64,000 nt of DNA from Halocaridina rubra. Taxonomy: Eukaryota > Arthropoda > Malacostraca > Decapoda > Atyidae. Positions within the stretch are counted from its first letter, which is position 1. Every line of letters begins with the position of its first letter. Under the pieces are notes generated by a model that was not told the origin of the DNA, ran no database searches, and was given only the letters and a program-made list of their open reading frames with translations. The translations under genes were made by a program, and so were the position numbers. This document shows positions 37,120 to 47,594 of this stretch, in pieces. The stretch is from positions 1 through 64,000 of the forward strand of contig JAXCGZ010009480.1 in NCBI GenBank assembly GCA_037179515.1, given 5' to 3'.

Positions 37120-38201
37120 GTAATTATCCACCATAAACACTTTATTAACAATTTTAGTCCTAAAGCTTACGATACAGACATAAAATATGTGTTGCAAAAA
37201 GAGGATCATTGGCTGTTTCATAATTACAAGCAAATAAACATATACAGACACTCCTAGTCTTATGAACATACAACATATGAACATCTGTATATACAAACGA
37301 AATATGCTGCAGGTTCAACATTATTATTATTACAATTTATTAAAATAATTTATTTGTTTATATTACTTTGCCTCTAGGATAAGGAAACATATGTATTAGG
37401 TTCTAATACAACTTTATTTTATTTTGTACACGATGAAGGAATGTTTGGTAAGCATATACATAACTAAACACCCAATACAGTACTGAACATACAATATATT
37501 AACTTGCGAAAAATTCAGGATACATTCGGCGGTTCGGAATGTAATTCATTCAAAAACTGAGGAGTGTCTGTACATGAACAAGTAAAAACCAAAGAAATTT
37601 AATATGGAATATATAGTGAATTTTAAGCTAAATTGCAAGAGATGAATAAATACTAACAGTTCTAATAATACACCTAGTTCTCAGAATAACGCCTAGATAG
37701 GTTCTCAGAAGGGTCGGGTAAATGGAAAATCGCGTGAAAAAACGAGTTATTTTCCATAGGAAACAATGATAAAGGGCATAGATACGTTCCAAACCTTACA
37801 TAGACACACCATGCCAAAGATATAAGATAAGTAAAAAACATATTTTATTACTACATAGCAAAGCAGAAAGCCCTGTATCTATTTTTAAGAGTATACAAAA
37901 GATATTCATATTCACTTTACAGCTAGAAATTAACATACATTACTATACTTTACTCTATTATGCAGTGGGCAACAGTTATACAGTACACTGGGACATGCAT
38001 GGTGGCAGTGAGCAAGTAACTTATGTGGTAGAAGAGGAGGAGGATGCAGAAGAATGAACCTCTATCTGCAGATGTATACAAAGATAAAATAAGAATTATA
38101 AATAACCAAAGCAAGACTAAAAAACGAAAAAAAAATTAATTTTGCAATGCCTAAATCTACAATATGACAGATTAAAAAAAACTTAATCTAAATTCTCTAG
38201 A
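36801..38201. other. Intergenic AT-rich sequence with an (AAT)n tract
   Basis: Contains (AAT)n at about 37063-37119; otherwise no ORF or element is supported. ACTCCTAGTCTTATGAACAT at 37.25 kb and CGAGTTATTTTCCATAGGAA at 37.74 kb resemble DNA-transposon end sequence but no partner was found. Confidence 0.4.
37063..37119. repeat. (AAT)n microsatellite
   Basis: About 19 AAT units. Confidence 0.9.
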
Positions 38202-38662
38202 GAGGCACGGAGTTAGGGGGGATATGATTGAGGTGTATAAATGGTTTAAAGGGATTAACAAGGGTGATATTAATAAAGTTTTAAAAATTCATGATCAAAC
38301 CAGAACTCGTAATGGGTAATGGATTTAATCTTGATAAATTTAGGTTCAGAAGGGAAATTGGTGAAATTGGCTTGGTAATACCGTAGAGTATTCCTAGTAG
38401 GATAATAAATGCCGATACCATTTTTTTTTTTTTTTTTTTAGGATGGGATAGGATAGGAGGGGGAAAAAAGGGAGGAGATTAAGGATATAAGGGAATTGGA
38501 GGGAGAAGCACGAAAATTAAATAAAGTAAGAGAGAAAAAAGAGAGGGGCAGACCCTCGTGCTAAGTTTTGATCTGGAATTCAGATTCTGAATTGTATAAC
38601 TTAGACACATTCAAATGTAGATTAGATAGACATATGACAGAGGTAGGGTGGGTGTATATATA
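38202..38662 (+). mobile_element. CR1 LINE 3' fragment, with a short insertion
   Basis: Plus-strand sequence encodes GDMIEVYKWFKGINKGDINK and HDQTRTRN, then FRFRREIG, identical in type to the minus-strand CR1 copies at 60.4-64 kb. The C-terminal part is split by about 183 bp (38420-38602) that begins with a T-run and contains GGATGGGATAGGATAGG. The CR1 sequence then resumes with TTAGACACATTCAAATGTAG and ends at GACAGAGGTAGGGTGGGT. In-frame stops show that it is dead. Confidence 0.75.
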
Positions 38663-38747
38663 ATGTATAATGATGATGATCTTTTCTTATCGTAATCCTC
38701 TTTGTACTGGTGGAAGAAGCCTCCGCGGGTGCTTATTTACTATATTA
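38645..38747. repeat. Perfect inverted repeat, left arm (103 bp)
   Basis: Starts AGGGTGGGTGTATATATAAT and ends GGGTGCTTATTTACTATATTA. It is the exact reverse complement of 38768-38870, with a 20-nt T-rich loop between. The first bases overlap the end of the CR1 fragment. Confidence 0.9.
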
Positions 38748-38767
38748 TTGTTTATCTTTTTTTTTTT

Positions 38768-38870
38768 TAATATAGTAAATAAGCACCCGCGGAGGCTTCT
38801 TCCACCAGTACAAAGAGGATTACGATAAGAAAAGATCATCATCATTATACATTATATATACACCCACCCT
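38768..38870. repeat. Perfect inverted repeat, right arm (103 bp)
   Basis: Exact reverse complement of 38645-38747. Its last 13 bases also form the left target duplication of the SINE that follows. Confidence 0.9.
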
Positions 38871-39067
38871 TCGTTCCGGTTTTACGTCACGGACTCCCTT
38901 ATCAACCAAGGGCTAGGACGGTTGCCTTCTTGCGAAGGACTTGTTTTGGCAAATGCAATCCTTACGCTGAGTGCATGCCTTTGCTAACCTCAGACCGTGA
39001 CGGGGCGCGAACCCTCGACCTGACGCCTCAGAGTCGGAGACGCTACCGACTGAGCCACGGCGACTAC
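38871..39067 (-). mobile_element. tRNA-derived SINE with 13-bp target duplication
   Basis: On the minus strand it starts GTCGCCGTGGCTCAGTCGGT, a tRNA-like A box, and continues to a B box GGTCGAGGGTTCGCGCCCCG, about 70 nt of tRNA-like head. About 125 nt of tRNA-unrelated body follow, ending GACGTAAAACCGGAACG. ATACACCCACCCT flanks both sides (38858-38870 and 39068-39080), a target-site duplication. It is not a tRNA gene: the head lacks a foldable acceptor stem with its 3' end and runs into the SINE body. A second copy lies at 56.43 kb. Confidence 0.85.
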
Positions 39068-39096
39068 ATACACCCACCCTACTGGGTAGAATAGAA

Positions 39097-39220
<124 letters not shown>

Positions 39221-39299
39221 AATTAACTCTGTTGTTCATTCAACCAAAACTACATTATTTATTGCAAAAATAATGATTTAATTACAAATTCGTAACAAT

Positions 39300-39303
39300 A
39301 ATG

Positions 39304-39371
<68 letters not shown>

Positions 39372-39401
39372 CTCCACAATCATCATCAAAGGAAAATTAT
39401 T

Positions 39402-39447
<46 letters not shown>
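39300..39447. repeat. Two (AAT)n tracts
   Basis: AAT units at about 39300-39371 and 39408-39447, separated by 36 bp of unique sequence. Confidence 0.9.
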
Positions 39448-39535
39448 TCTAAGGAGAATTTCTGGAACAGACATCATGAGAGTAATGCAGAGGTATATTA
39501 AAACCCAGCAGAGAGCTGGATATTCATTACACATC

Positions 39536-39637
39536 TTTTATAATCCCTTCACATCTGACAGGTCATTACACTCTCCATCTGTTTCTCTTTACAGCCTGAT
39601 AAAGGCTGGTGTCACAATAAAAAAAAAAAAAAATGGG
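39536..39637 (+). mobile_element. Poly(A)-tailed dispersed repeat, 5'-truncated copy
   Basis: TATAATCCCTTCACATCTGA..GGTGTCACAATAAAAA with a poly(A) end; same family as 15.93 kb and in the same orientation, with a deletion in the GTGCCCAGGCC segment. Confidence 0.65.
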
Positions 39638-39739
39638 GGGGAGGGCGTTATTCGCGAATTCCAAGTTTTTTACTATAATTTTTGGGGGGCGTTATTGCAA
39701 TTTCGCATATAAAAAAATCGTGTATAAAAGGAACAAAGT

Positions 39740-39740
<1 letters not shown>

Positions 39741-39796
<56 letters not shown>
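39741..39796. repeat. (AAT)n microsatellite
   Basis: About 18 AAT units immediately left of a TIR element. Confidence 0.9.
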
Positions 39797-39800
<4 letters not shown>

Positions 39801-39808
39801 CAACAGTA

Positions 39809-40636
39809 CAGTAATCCCTCGTTTATAGCGGGTGTTACATCCCGGGACCACCCACGATAGGTGAAAATCCGCGAAGTAGCAGCACCATATTATATGAGTG
39901 TGACAGGTAAGTTTACCATAAATAAGAGTAAAGCTATATGAGCATGATAGGTAAGTTTACCGTGAAAAACTTATACGTACTGTACAAAAATAATACCTAT
40001 AATAATAACACATTATATTTATAAAAACAATTATGATAATACAGTAACTTTACGAGACTAACGTGTGAGAGCAGAGAGGGGTACAGTAATGATGATGATG
40101 AGGGTGATGATGACGATTACATACTGCACAGCCGATGACAGCACGAAAGGCGCACACATAATAACTGAATGGGTGAAGCGAGACAAGGGAAGATGCTGGA
40201 AGAATCAAGCTTCAATCAAAAAGCCAATCAGACCCCAGGATACAGAACACAATTCTGTGATTAGTCGTCTCCCACCCATCAGAAACTATCATCTCGTGTA
40301 CTATCTCACGTAGGTGCAACCCTTTGTATTTTCCAAGACGCAGATATCTACGCAGCACATACCGTACCGGTATAGTATTTTATATGGTGAAATACTGTTA
40401 CATGTTTAAATTTATGTTTTTTACTATTTTTTACTATTTCATTATTTCTAGGCTATGAAATACTTTTTTTTACCAATTAAATAATTAAAATACTGGAAAT
40501 TTTAATATTTCCACATATCGTGGATTCCCACGATATACCCAGAGAATCTGCAATATAAAATACATATGATCGTCATAAAAACCCACGATGCACTGAATGC
40601 GTGGAAGGTGAACAACGATATAGCGAGGGATTACTG
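39809..40636. mobile_element. Tigger/pogo-like non-autonomous DNA transposon, 828 bp
   Basis: Left end CAGTAATCCCTCGTTTATAG, right end (reverse complement) CAGTAATCCCTCGCTATATC; TA on both sides (39807-39808, 40637-40638). CAGT..CCCTCG ends with TA targets are typical of Tigger/pogo-type elements. Hairpin-like echoes of the ends (CCCACGATAGG, CCCACGATATAC) occur inside. No transposase frame is present. Confidence 0.75.
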
Positions 40637-40739
40637 TAATAATAAAATATTTTCATTTCTCTTATCACCACCAACACTTCCTGTAGCCTACTTGTCATAA
40701 TAATGACAATAAAAATAATCAACATCAAAGCTTAAATAA

Positions 40740-41011
40740 CTTTTTTATGATTGTGAAACCAGGACAGGCAATAAAAATACATATCTGCCCTCACCAGGCC
40801 TGATCACGATGAAAACATAAAGAGAAACAAAGATGGGGAGTGTTGTGACTTGTCAGATGTGAAGGGATAGTGAGAGATGTGTAACGAATATCAGAGATTT
40901 TGAAGGAAGACTTAACATCGAACTGTCCTGAATATGCCTATTTGAGTCCAAAAGATCCTTCAGCTGTAGTATCACAATGGGTGGCTGATGCCATAGGCCA
41001 ACCTACTACAT
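40740..41011 (-). mobile_element. Poly(A)-tailed dispersed repeat, near full-length copy
   Basis: T-run, ATGATTGTGAAACCAGGACA, GCCCTCACCAGGCCTGATCAC, GACTTGTCAGATGTGAAGGG, TTCAGCTGTAGTATCACAAT and the shared terminus CCAACCTACTACAT. A short internal deletion is present compared with the 53-kb copy. Confidence 0.75.
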
Positions 41012-41744
41012 GGTAGTAGAAAATCAGTATATATTTTTAAAATATTCAAGAGAATATTACAATAAGAAATCAAAGACAATTATACCAAGTTACAAACATT
41101 ATAATGGATGTTTGGAAAATCCTATTAAAACTAACCTAAAAAATCCTGTAGTTTGTCTGTGAAAGTGGTGAAAGAGGATGCAGCTTTATTTCATTAATCT
41201 TCTGTGTCTGAGGTGGGAAGAAGTGTATCTATCATGCTCTTAATAATCAATAATTCTCCTATTATCTTTGACACACATCATAGATACAGACTTTGGATAC
41301 AATATTAGAGAAAGAACAGAGCATAAATCGAGCATAAGCGCTAGTGATACTTATAATTATCTCTTCAGTAAGCAAGATACTTTACAAGAAACGTTCATAT
41401 AACTTTAGAAAACGTTACAAGAATTCTGTTCCATGAGATATAGGTTCAACCACATCCTTCCTGTGATGACCTAAACTAACCCTTCCCTGGTCAGCCCCAG
41501 GCACTGACCTGCCACTCCCATTATAATACTAAACCTCTCCAAGTCACCCTACAACAGCTTTATCTACGATGATACCATTACCAGTAAACCTTACTGACTA
41601 GTCCAGCGTGGAGGTTGATATATTCCCTCAAGTGCTCACTTTATCACTGGATACAATTCTTCAGTACTAGCATCAAAACATCAGAAGAGTTTGACAAAAT
41701 TAAAAAGGATGTATTATTGGAAATCAGTCATTTATTGTATTGTG
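41012..41744. other. Intergenic sequence, nothing recognised
   Basis: Mixed-composition sequence with no convincing ORF or repeat end. Confidence 0.4.
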
Positions 41745-42500
41745 TGCAGAGAGGGGGGAGGATTTGGAGAAGTTGGAGGGTTGGAGCAGCACTTGAGGAG
41801 AGAGGAATGAGGATAAGCTGAAGATGGTGGACATAGCATAAGAATGGATGGGGAAGAAATTAAGAGAGTACAGAAGTTCAAGTACTTGGGGTCCATAGTA
41901 GAGGTTAGTGGAAGCATAGATCAAGTAGTGAGACATCGAATTCAGGCAGGATGGAATAACTGGAGGTCTGTATCTGGTGTTCTCTGTGACAAGAAGGTAC
42001 CACTTAGATTGAAGGGAAAGTTTTATAGGACCATTGTTAGACCAGCTATGTTATATGGAACAGAAACAGCAAGTATGAGGAAGACAGAGGAGAAGGGGAT
42101 GGATGTAACAGAGATGAGAATGTTGAGGTGGATGTCTGGAGTAACAAGGAAGGATAGAACTAGGAATGAGTATATAAGAGGATCGACAAACGTAGTTGAA
42201 TTATCAAAGAAAATACATGAGGGAAGGCTTAGATGGTATGGACACCTGTTACGACGGACGAACATCATGCTGGAAGACATACGATGGAGATGGAAGTTTG
42301 GGGTAGAAGGAGGAGAGGAAGACCAAGAAAAAGATGGCGTGATTGTACAGGGGAAGACTTGCAATGGAAGGGTATTGATGAATGTGAAGCACATAACAGA
42401 AATTGATGGAGACGACTCATTTACAACGGCGACCCCATATAAAAATGGGTTAAAGCTAAGAAGTCATTTATTGCTCTCTGAGGTAGTGGAAGTCTTTCCT
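41745..42500 (+). mobile_element. RTE LINE, 5'-truncated 3' part
   Basis: The frame 41844-42503 reads KFKYLGSIVEVSGSID, GKFYRTIVRPAMLYGTET and MLRWMSGVTRKDRTRNEYIR, then LRWYGHLLRR, the thumb and C-terminus of an RTE reverse transcriptase. A frame-shifted lead-in (ALEERGMRIS) lies just before. The 3' end contains GGCGACCCCATATAAAAATG and GGTTAAAGCTAAGAAG, characteristic of RTE 3' UTRs. It is a different family from copies A and B. Palm motifs and endonuclease are missing, so it is inactive. Confidence 0.82.
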
Positions 42501-43500
42501 TAGTATAAGGGTAAATATGTCATTAAAAAGAATGTGGAACATAAAATAACTGAAAAAACTTTACCCTCAGCTCCAGTCTTCAGAGTAACTTAGCAGATGA
42601 AGAACTTGATAAACGCTCCCAGGATCAAACTCCAAGTGAAATGACTGTGGAGCTCAATACAGAGTTCAATCTAGCAAACCTCCACTAAATGTTTAAAAGT
42701 CTTACAAGTAGAAAAGAGATAACTGAGTTGAAGCAGCTGCTAGAAAAATCTATACCTTTTAATTCAGAGCTACCAGCTAACAACAACTAGGCCTATGTCT
42801 CTACTATCAACACTCTTGCAGTTTTGCCCACTCCACATTCTGTCTCTACTCATAATTGCTCGAGCGCATTAAAAGACTAATGTGACATTGTTAGTGAATA
42901 TGAGCTTGCTAAAAGTTAAAATCAACAGGATAACATGGATACACGTTCCAGCACAAACAAATATGCCGGTTGTACGTCGCAAAACAGCGAAAAAAGATCA
43001 ACATTGACAACCTTCACCACTACTACTAATAACAACAACAATCTCTTATCCAAAATGTTCCTTCAGTACTTTACCCTAATATCCAACACTACCCACGGAT
43101 GAAGATTAAATATATATTTCTGCGCCCCATGACCCTTTTGAGAGAAAAACATAATGATCTATATCAAGGAGTTTTTCCTGAAGAAATCCATATTAGAGAA
43201 CTTTCCCACAACTCAAGCTGAAAATCCTTTGCAGTAACAGTACCTAAAAGATTAAAGAACTTGATACAAACACAGTCATTTTAGTTCACCCATTACATGG
43301 AAGTAAACAAAAGAACAACCTTGGTTATACGCAACATACCCTAAACAATATACTGTACAGGAATAGACAATAATGAGGTTATGGAGAAGTGCCTACTCAG
43401 AAGGGCTACAGAAATACACACAACGCAAACTTCTCTTACTGACATCCATACAGTAGAGTTCTCCTGGGAAGAAAGCACTTACACCCTTGGATTCGCACCT
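42501..43500. other. Unclassified, possibly decayed coding sequence
   Basis: Several short plus-strand frames (for example 43381-43593) show protein-like composition and lead into the duplicated block at 43.5 kb. I could not match them to a family. They could be remnants of an unrecognised retroelement. Confidence 0.35.
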
Positions 43501-44059
43501 AGCCATACATATCTTGGGAGACTTTTGACATTAAAGGCAATGGTTTCCATCCACTGCTTGGTACAGACATCGAGACCTATGGGCAAACTCTAGAACATAC
43601 TATGAGAGTGACTTTCCAGCAATACCAAGATCATATTGATTCAAGACATAGTCAAGGTGTAACAGCTACTAAAAAACTACACTGACGCAAATACCTCCCA
43701 GACAAATGGTAGTAATGTACTGTTGGTGCAAATTAACACAAATAGTAACAAAACCAACCCATATAACCCTTAATTCTGCAACTATAAGAAATAGATCTTT
43801 TAATAACAAAGTCGAGAGTGTTTCCTATTCCAACCAAGATGCAGATAATGAACTAATTGCAGCAATGGTAAACATAAGTAAGCTCAAAAAGAAGCCACTT
43901 CAAAATATACTGATGTTTCACCAGTACTCTCATGATATCTTCTGTATAACATTAACCAACAAAAGTCATATCCTTAATGATATGCTAAACAAAGATAATG
44001 TTGATTTGAAAGTCCAAGTATTAACATAAATCTCTCGCACATGACTACTGTATATAACT
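43501..44059 (+). repeat. Tandem duplication, unit 1 (559 bp)
   Basis: Starts AGCCATACATATCTTGG and contains the 107-residue frame 43706-44029 (a segment reads NQDADNELIAAMVNISKLKK). Unit 2 follows without a gap. Confidence 0.85.
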
Positions 44060-44618
44060 AGCCACACATATCTTGAAGACTTTTGACATTAAAGGCAATG
44101 GTTTCCATCCACTGCTTGGTACAGACATCGAGACCTATGGGCAAACTCTAGAACATACTATGAGAGTGACTTTCCAGCAATACCAAGATCATATTGATTC
44201 AAGACATAGTCAAGGTGTAACAGCTACTAAAAAACTACACTGACGCAAATACCTCCCAGACAAATGGAAGTAATGTACTGTTGGTGCAAATTCACACAAA
44301 TAGTAACAAAACCAACCCATATAACCCTTAATTCTGCAACTATAATAAATAGATCTTTTAATAACAAAGTCGAGTGTGTTTCCTATTCCAACCAAGATGC
44401 AGATAATGAACTAATTGCAGCAATGGTAAACATAAATAAGCTCAAAAAGAAGCCACTTCAAAACATACTGATGTTTCACCAGTACTCTCATGATATCTTT
44501 TGTATAACATTAACCAACAAAAGTCATATCCTTAATGATATGCTAAACAAAGATAATGTTGATTTGAAAGTCCAAGTATTAACATAAATCTCTCGCACAT
44601 GACTACTGTATATAACTG
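44060..44618 (+). repeat. Tandem duplication, unit 2 (559 bp)
   Basis: Repeats unit 1 with a small number of substitutions; the 107-residue frame is intact again (44264-44587) with few residue changes (S to N, R to I, E to C). The frame has no recognised domain. It might be a piece of a transposon protein; nothing shows that it is expressed. Confidence 0.85.
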
Positions 44619-44819
44619 CGCGCCTATTGTAACAGGAAAATAACCACCCCTTCAGTCCTTGGATAACTCAGTGACCTTAAAGAGGCAATGCACATCAGAA
44701 ATCAGATGCAAAGAGATCTTAGAATGAACAAATATAATGTAGCTATGTTATCGACATTACAGTTGGCAAATGAAAAAGACAACTTGATAAGTGATGGTTC
44801 AATATTTAATATACAATAA

Positions 44820-45342
44820 CATCAATAACAGGGTGATCTTATTTTCAATACGCAACCACTCAAGATTTTTGAGTGCTGTTGCAATAGGGATGTATTTAAT
44901 ATTCCCTACAAGACCATCTTTGCTGCAAAGTTTATAAGTTTCTGAACTCTATCTGAGTCTTGTTTGTAGCTCCCCATATAGTTGTGAAAGAATTTATATG
45001 ACTCAGGGCTAATGACTGACCTGTCATTATTCTAGTAGTAGTCTAAAAATTTAAATAATTCTACATTTGAGTTTCTGTTACTTTCTTGCAAAGTTCGTCT
45101 ATATGGGAATTAAACATCATGTATCTATCATACTGAATTGCTTAGAGTTATGATACTTCTGCTAGAAACAATGACATTCGCTTCCAAAGCATCTTAATAT
45201 TTCTTGAATTTGTGTTATATGGTGCCTTGACCAAATCAACATGCATTGTGTCCTATTTCCATTAAATAACGGCTCATTTTATGAAAATACATTTTAACTT
45301 TAATAAAAGCATTTACACTCTCAAAATTTAGCACTAGGAGAT
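44820..45342 (-). mobile_element. Jockey-like LINE, C-terminal part (split by a DNA transposon)
   Basis: The minus strand in broken frames gives NLLVLNFESVNAFIKVKMYF, then a thumb-type block (IWGATNKTQID, VQKLINFAAKM). It continues the reverse transcriptase at 46994-47560. Stops are frequent. Confidence 0.65.
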
Positions 45343-45636
45343 TACAGGTATACCTCGGCTTAGGTCGTTTCGAGTTATGTCGTTCTCGATTATACGTCGG
45401 TTTTCAAAAAAAATATATGGAAAAATAAAAAAAAATAAAAATAAAGTTTACGTCATTATAATCAACTTTACGTATGTCCGCTACAAATATTGGAATCATA
45501 ATATCACTAGAAAACCATTAAAAGCAAATGAAATCATGTTACTGTACAATAAATAAAAACAAAAGCACATAAAATCATGTTATTTACAATAAATAAGAAT
45601 AAAGGCATATAAAATCTTATTAAAATACGAAGAGTA

Positions 45637-45955
45637 GTTCCAATATCTACCGTTAGGCGTTGTCACTCGTCATAAAAATAATAATTATAATAATAATAAT
45701 AATAATGAAAAACTAATACAAATAAGAATACGAACAAGAATAAGAATGCAGCAGGCATTTGCATTTATCGAAAAGGACTTTCTTTGTTCGAGGATATGGA
45801 TCCCAATGCTATAAATAAAAACAAAAGCACATAAAATCATGTTATTGTACAATAAATAAGAATAAAAGCATATACAGTAAATATCTTATTAATATACGTA
45901 CAGAAGTTCCAATATCTACCGTTAGGCGTCGTCACTTGTAATAATAATAATAGTA

Positions 45956-45986
<31 letters not shown>

Positions 45987-46160
45987 TACGAATAAGAATA
46001 GGAATGCAGCAGGCATTTGCATTTATCAAATAAGGATAAAAGCATATAAATATCTTATTAAAATACGTACAGTAGTTCCAATATCTACCGATAGACGTCG
46101 TCACTCGTCATAATAATAATAGTAATAATAGTAATAATAATAATAATAATAAAAAAAAGC
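45637..46160. repeat. Three irregular tandem units with (AAT)n
   Basis: GTTCCAATATCTACCG(T/A)TAG begins at 45637, 45906 and 46075. Each is followed by GTCGTCACT or a variant and an AAT tract; two are followed by GCAGCAGGCATTTGCATTTA. Spacing differs (269 and 169 bp). Confidence 0.75.
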
Positions 46161-46439
46161 ATTAAGAACAAACAGCAAAGTTATTTTTAATATAACATTG
46201 TCAGGGAAATAGAATATGAGGGTGCATCAGCTGATACGGAAGTGTGAAAAAACGTATGCATCCTCGTCTTCACTGCCACCATCAGTGTTACCAGAATATA
46301 TAAATGAGAGAAATGATAAATATAAAAAACATACATGTAAGCTGGTAAGTTATTCCAAGTATCTTAAAGATGAAGTATATTTTTATTTAAATTACAGTAC
46401 TACCATCTTGTAATTAATATATATCTTAAAATGTACCAT

Positions 46440-46811
46440 ACATTTGAAAATAAAAACATCCCCTTTATCTGGCAACACTGGCCCCCATGCTAAGCCTGTT
46501 CCAATGGCTTAAAAGAGTTCATTAATTTGTTTACTGTACATAAATTTAAAAATAAAGATACTACCTGCCCAACGTGTGAACAATGTGATGAGAGCGTAGA
46601 AAATTTTCTACTATTTTGTGAAGCATATGCACCAATAAAAACAGAAAATAGTTTTTTAGCACAACCATATATAGAAAAGAAAATTGAAATAATTGCTACT
46701 ATATTGTTATTTAGATATTGTAGTGAAAAAGACGTCAAAGAAAGAAAAAAAATCATAAAAAGAATTTGTAGAAAAAGAAATCAAATAATAAAAACTGCAC
46801 AAACAATTTAA
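46440..46811 (+). mobile_element. LINE C-terminal zinc-knuckle fragment
   Basis: Frame 46527-46811 contains CPTCEQCDESVENFLLFC followed by a charged tail. This is the zf-RVT-type knuckle that ends many LINE proteins, and it resembles the block at 32.2 kb (CEVCGAENEDLTHFLSFC). It lies inside the Tigger-like element, so it is either a later insertion or captured sequence. Confidence 0.65.
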
Positions 46812-46993
46812 CAAAGCAAAACCAAGACTTGAGAGCTGTTGCAAAAGGCATATCCCACCCAACTATACTACTACTACAGTAAATCTGTATATCTAGGCTA
46901 GCCTAGAGACAAGCTAATTCGATTTAAGTCGTTTTTCGAATTAAGTCGTCTCTCCTGGAACCAATTAACGACGTTAGGTGAGGTATACCTGTA

Positions 46994-47560
46994 TTAATAT
47001 CAGCACTATGGAGATGCTGAGTGCCATACTCTGCTACTAAACAGTCAAGTATGATATTAGAGAGATCGTTTAAATATATAGAGGAAAAGATTGGTCCTAG
47101 TACTGATCTCAGAGGAACACCAAATGATACTTATTCAGAGTAGAGATAATGCTTTTTAGTAAAATTAATTGCGATTTGATAAATATTCTCAACACCATGT
47201 GGACTCTAATATGATAATACTTATTAATAAAAAAAAAATTAGTTTAAGCTATCAAAGGGTTTCAATAATTCTAAAAGCAGAAGCAGGGAAAGTTTTTTCT
47301 TATACATATTACTGAAAATCTTATTTGTGATCTTGAATAGCGTGGTTTCTCTTGATAATATTGGTCGGAGTCCATGCTGGTTTTTAGACTCTAGTAAGTT
47401 TGTCTCCAAAACAGGCATTAGCTAACTTGTGACAATTTCTCTTAATATTCTTAAACAACATGGGCAATAGGGAATGGAATTAATAATTTGTCACAACTTC
47501 AATATATCACTCTTTTTATGTAAAGGAATTCATGAGAATTTTTCCAGGAGTAAGAAAGCC
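46994..47560 (-). mobile_element. Jockey-like LINE, reverse transcriptase palm (split copy)
   Basis: Minus-strand reading gives ILREIVTSQLM-like and LESKNQHGLRPILSRETTLF, LLLELLKPFDSLN (motif A remnant), then FGVPLRSVLGPIFSSIYLND (motif B). Frames break repeatedly. The continuation is at 44820-45342. The expected FADD motif is not clear. Confidence 0.7.
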
Positions 47561-47582
47561 TACTAATGACAATGGAGGTGTT

Positions 47583-47594
47583 TACTATTACTGT
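47583..47594 (+). repeat. Target-site duplication of RTE copy B, left
   Basis: TACTATTACTGT, repeated exactly at 50884-50895. Confidence 0.8.

Larger units (their letters stand above)
45345..46991. mobile_element. Tigger-like DNA transposon (1.65 kb) inserted in a LINE
   Basis: Ends are CAGGTATACCTC (left) and its reverse complement GAGGTATACCTG (right), with TA at 45343-45344 and 46992-46993. Subterminal GTCGTTTCGAGTTATGTCG and TTTTTCGAATTAAGTCG are related. The interior has no transposase; it has three spaced units of TTCCAATATCTACCG with (AAT)n tracts and a LINE fragment. Removing it and one TA restores the reading frame of the surrounding LINE. Confidence 0.72.

Noticed and set aside
38990..39064. 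tRNA gene on the minus strand
   Set aside because: A and B boxes are present, but the sequence continues into a SINE body, has a target duplication, and recurs truncated at 56.43 kb.
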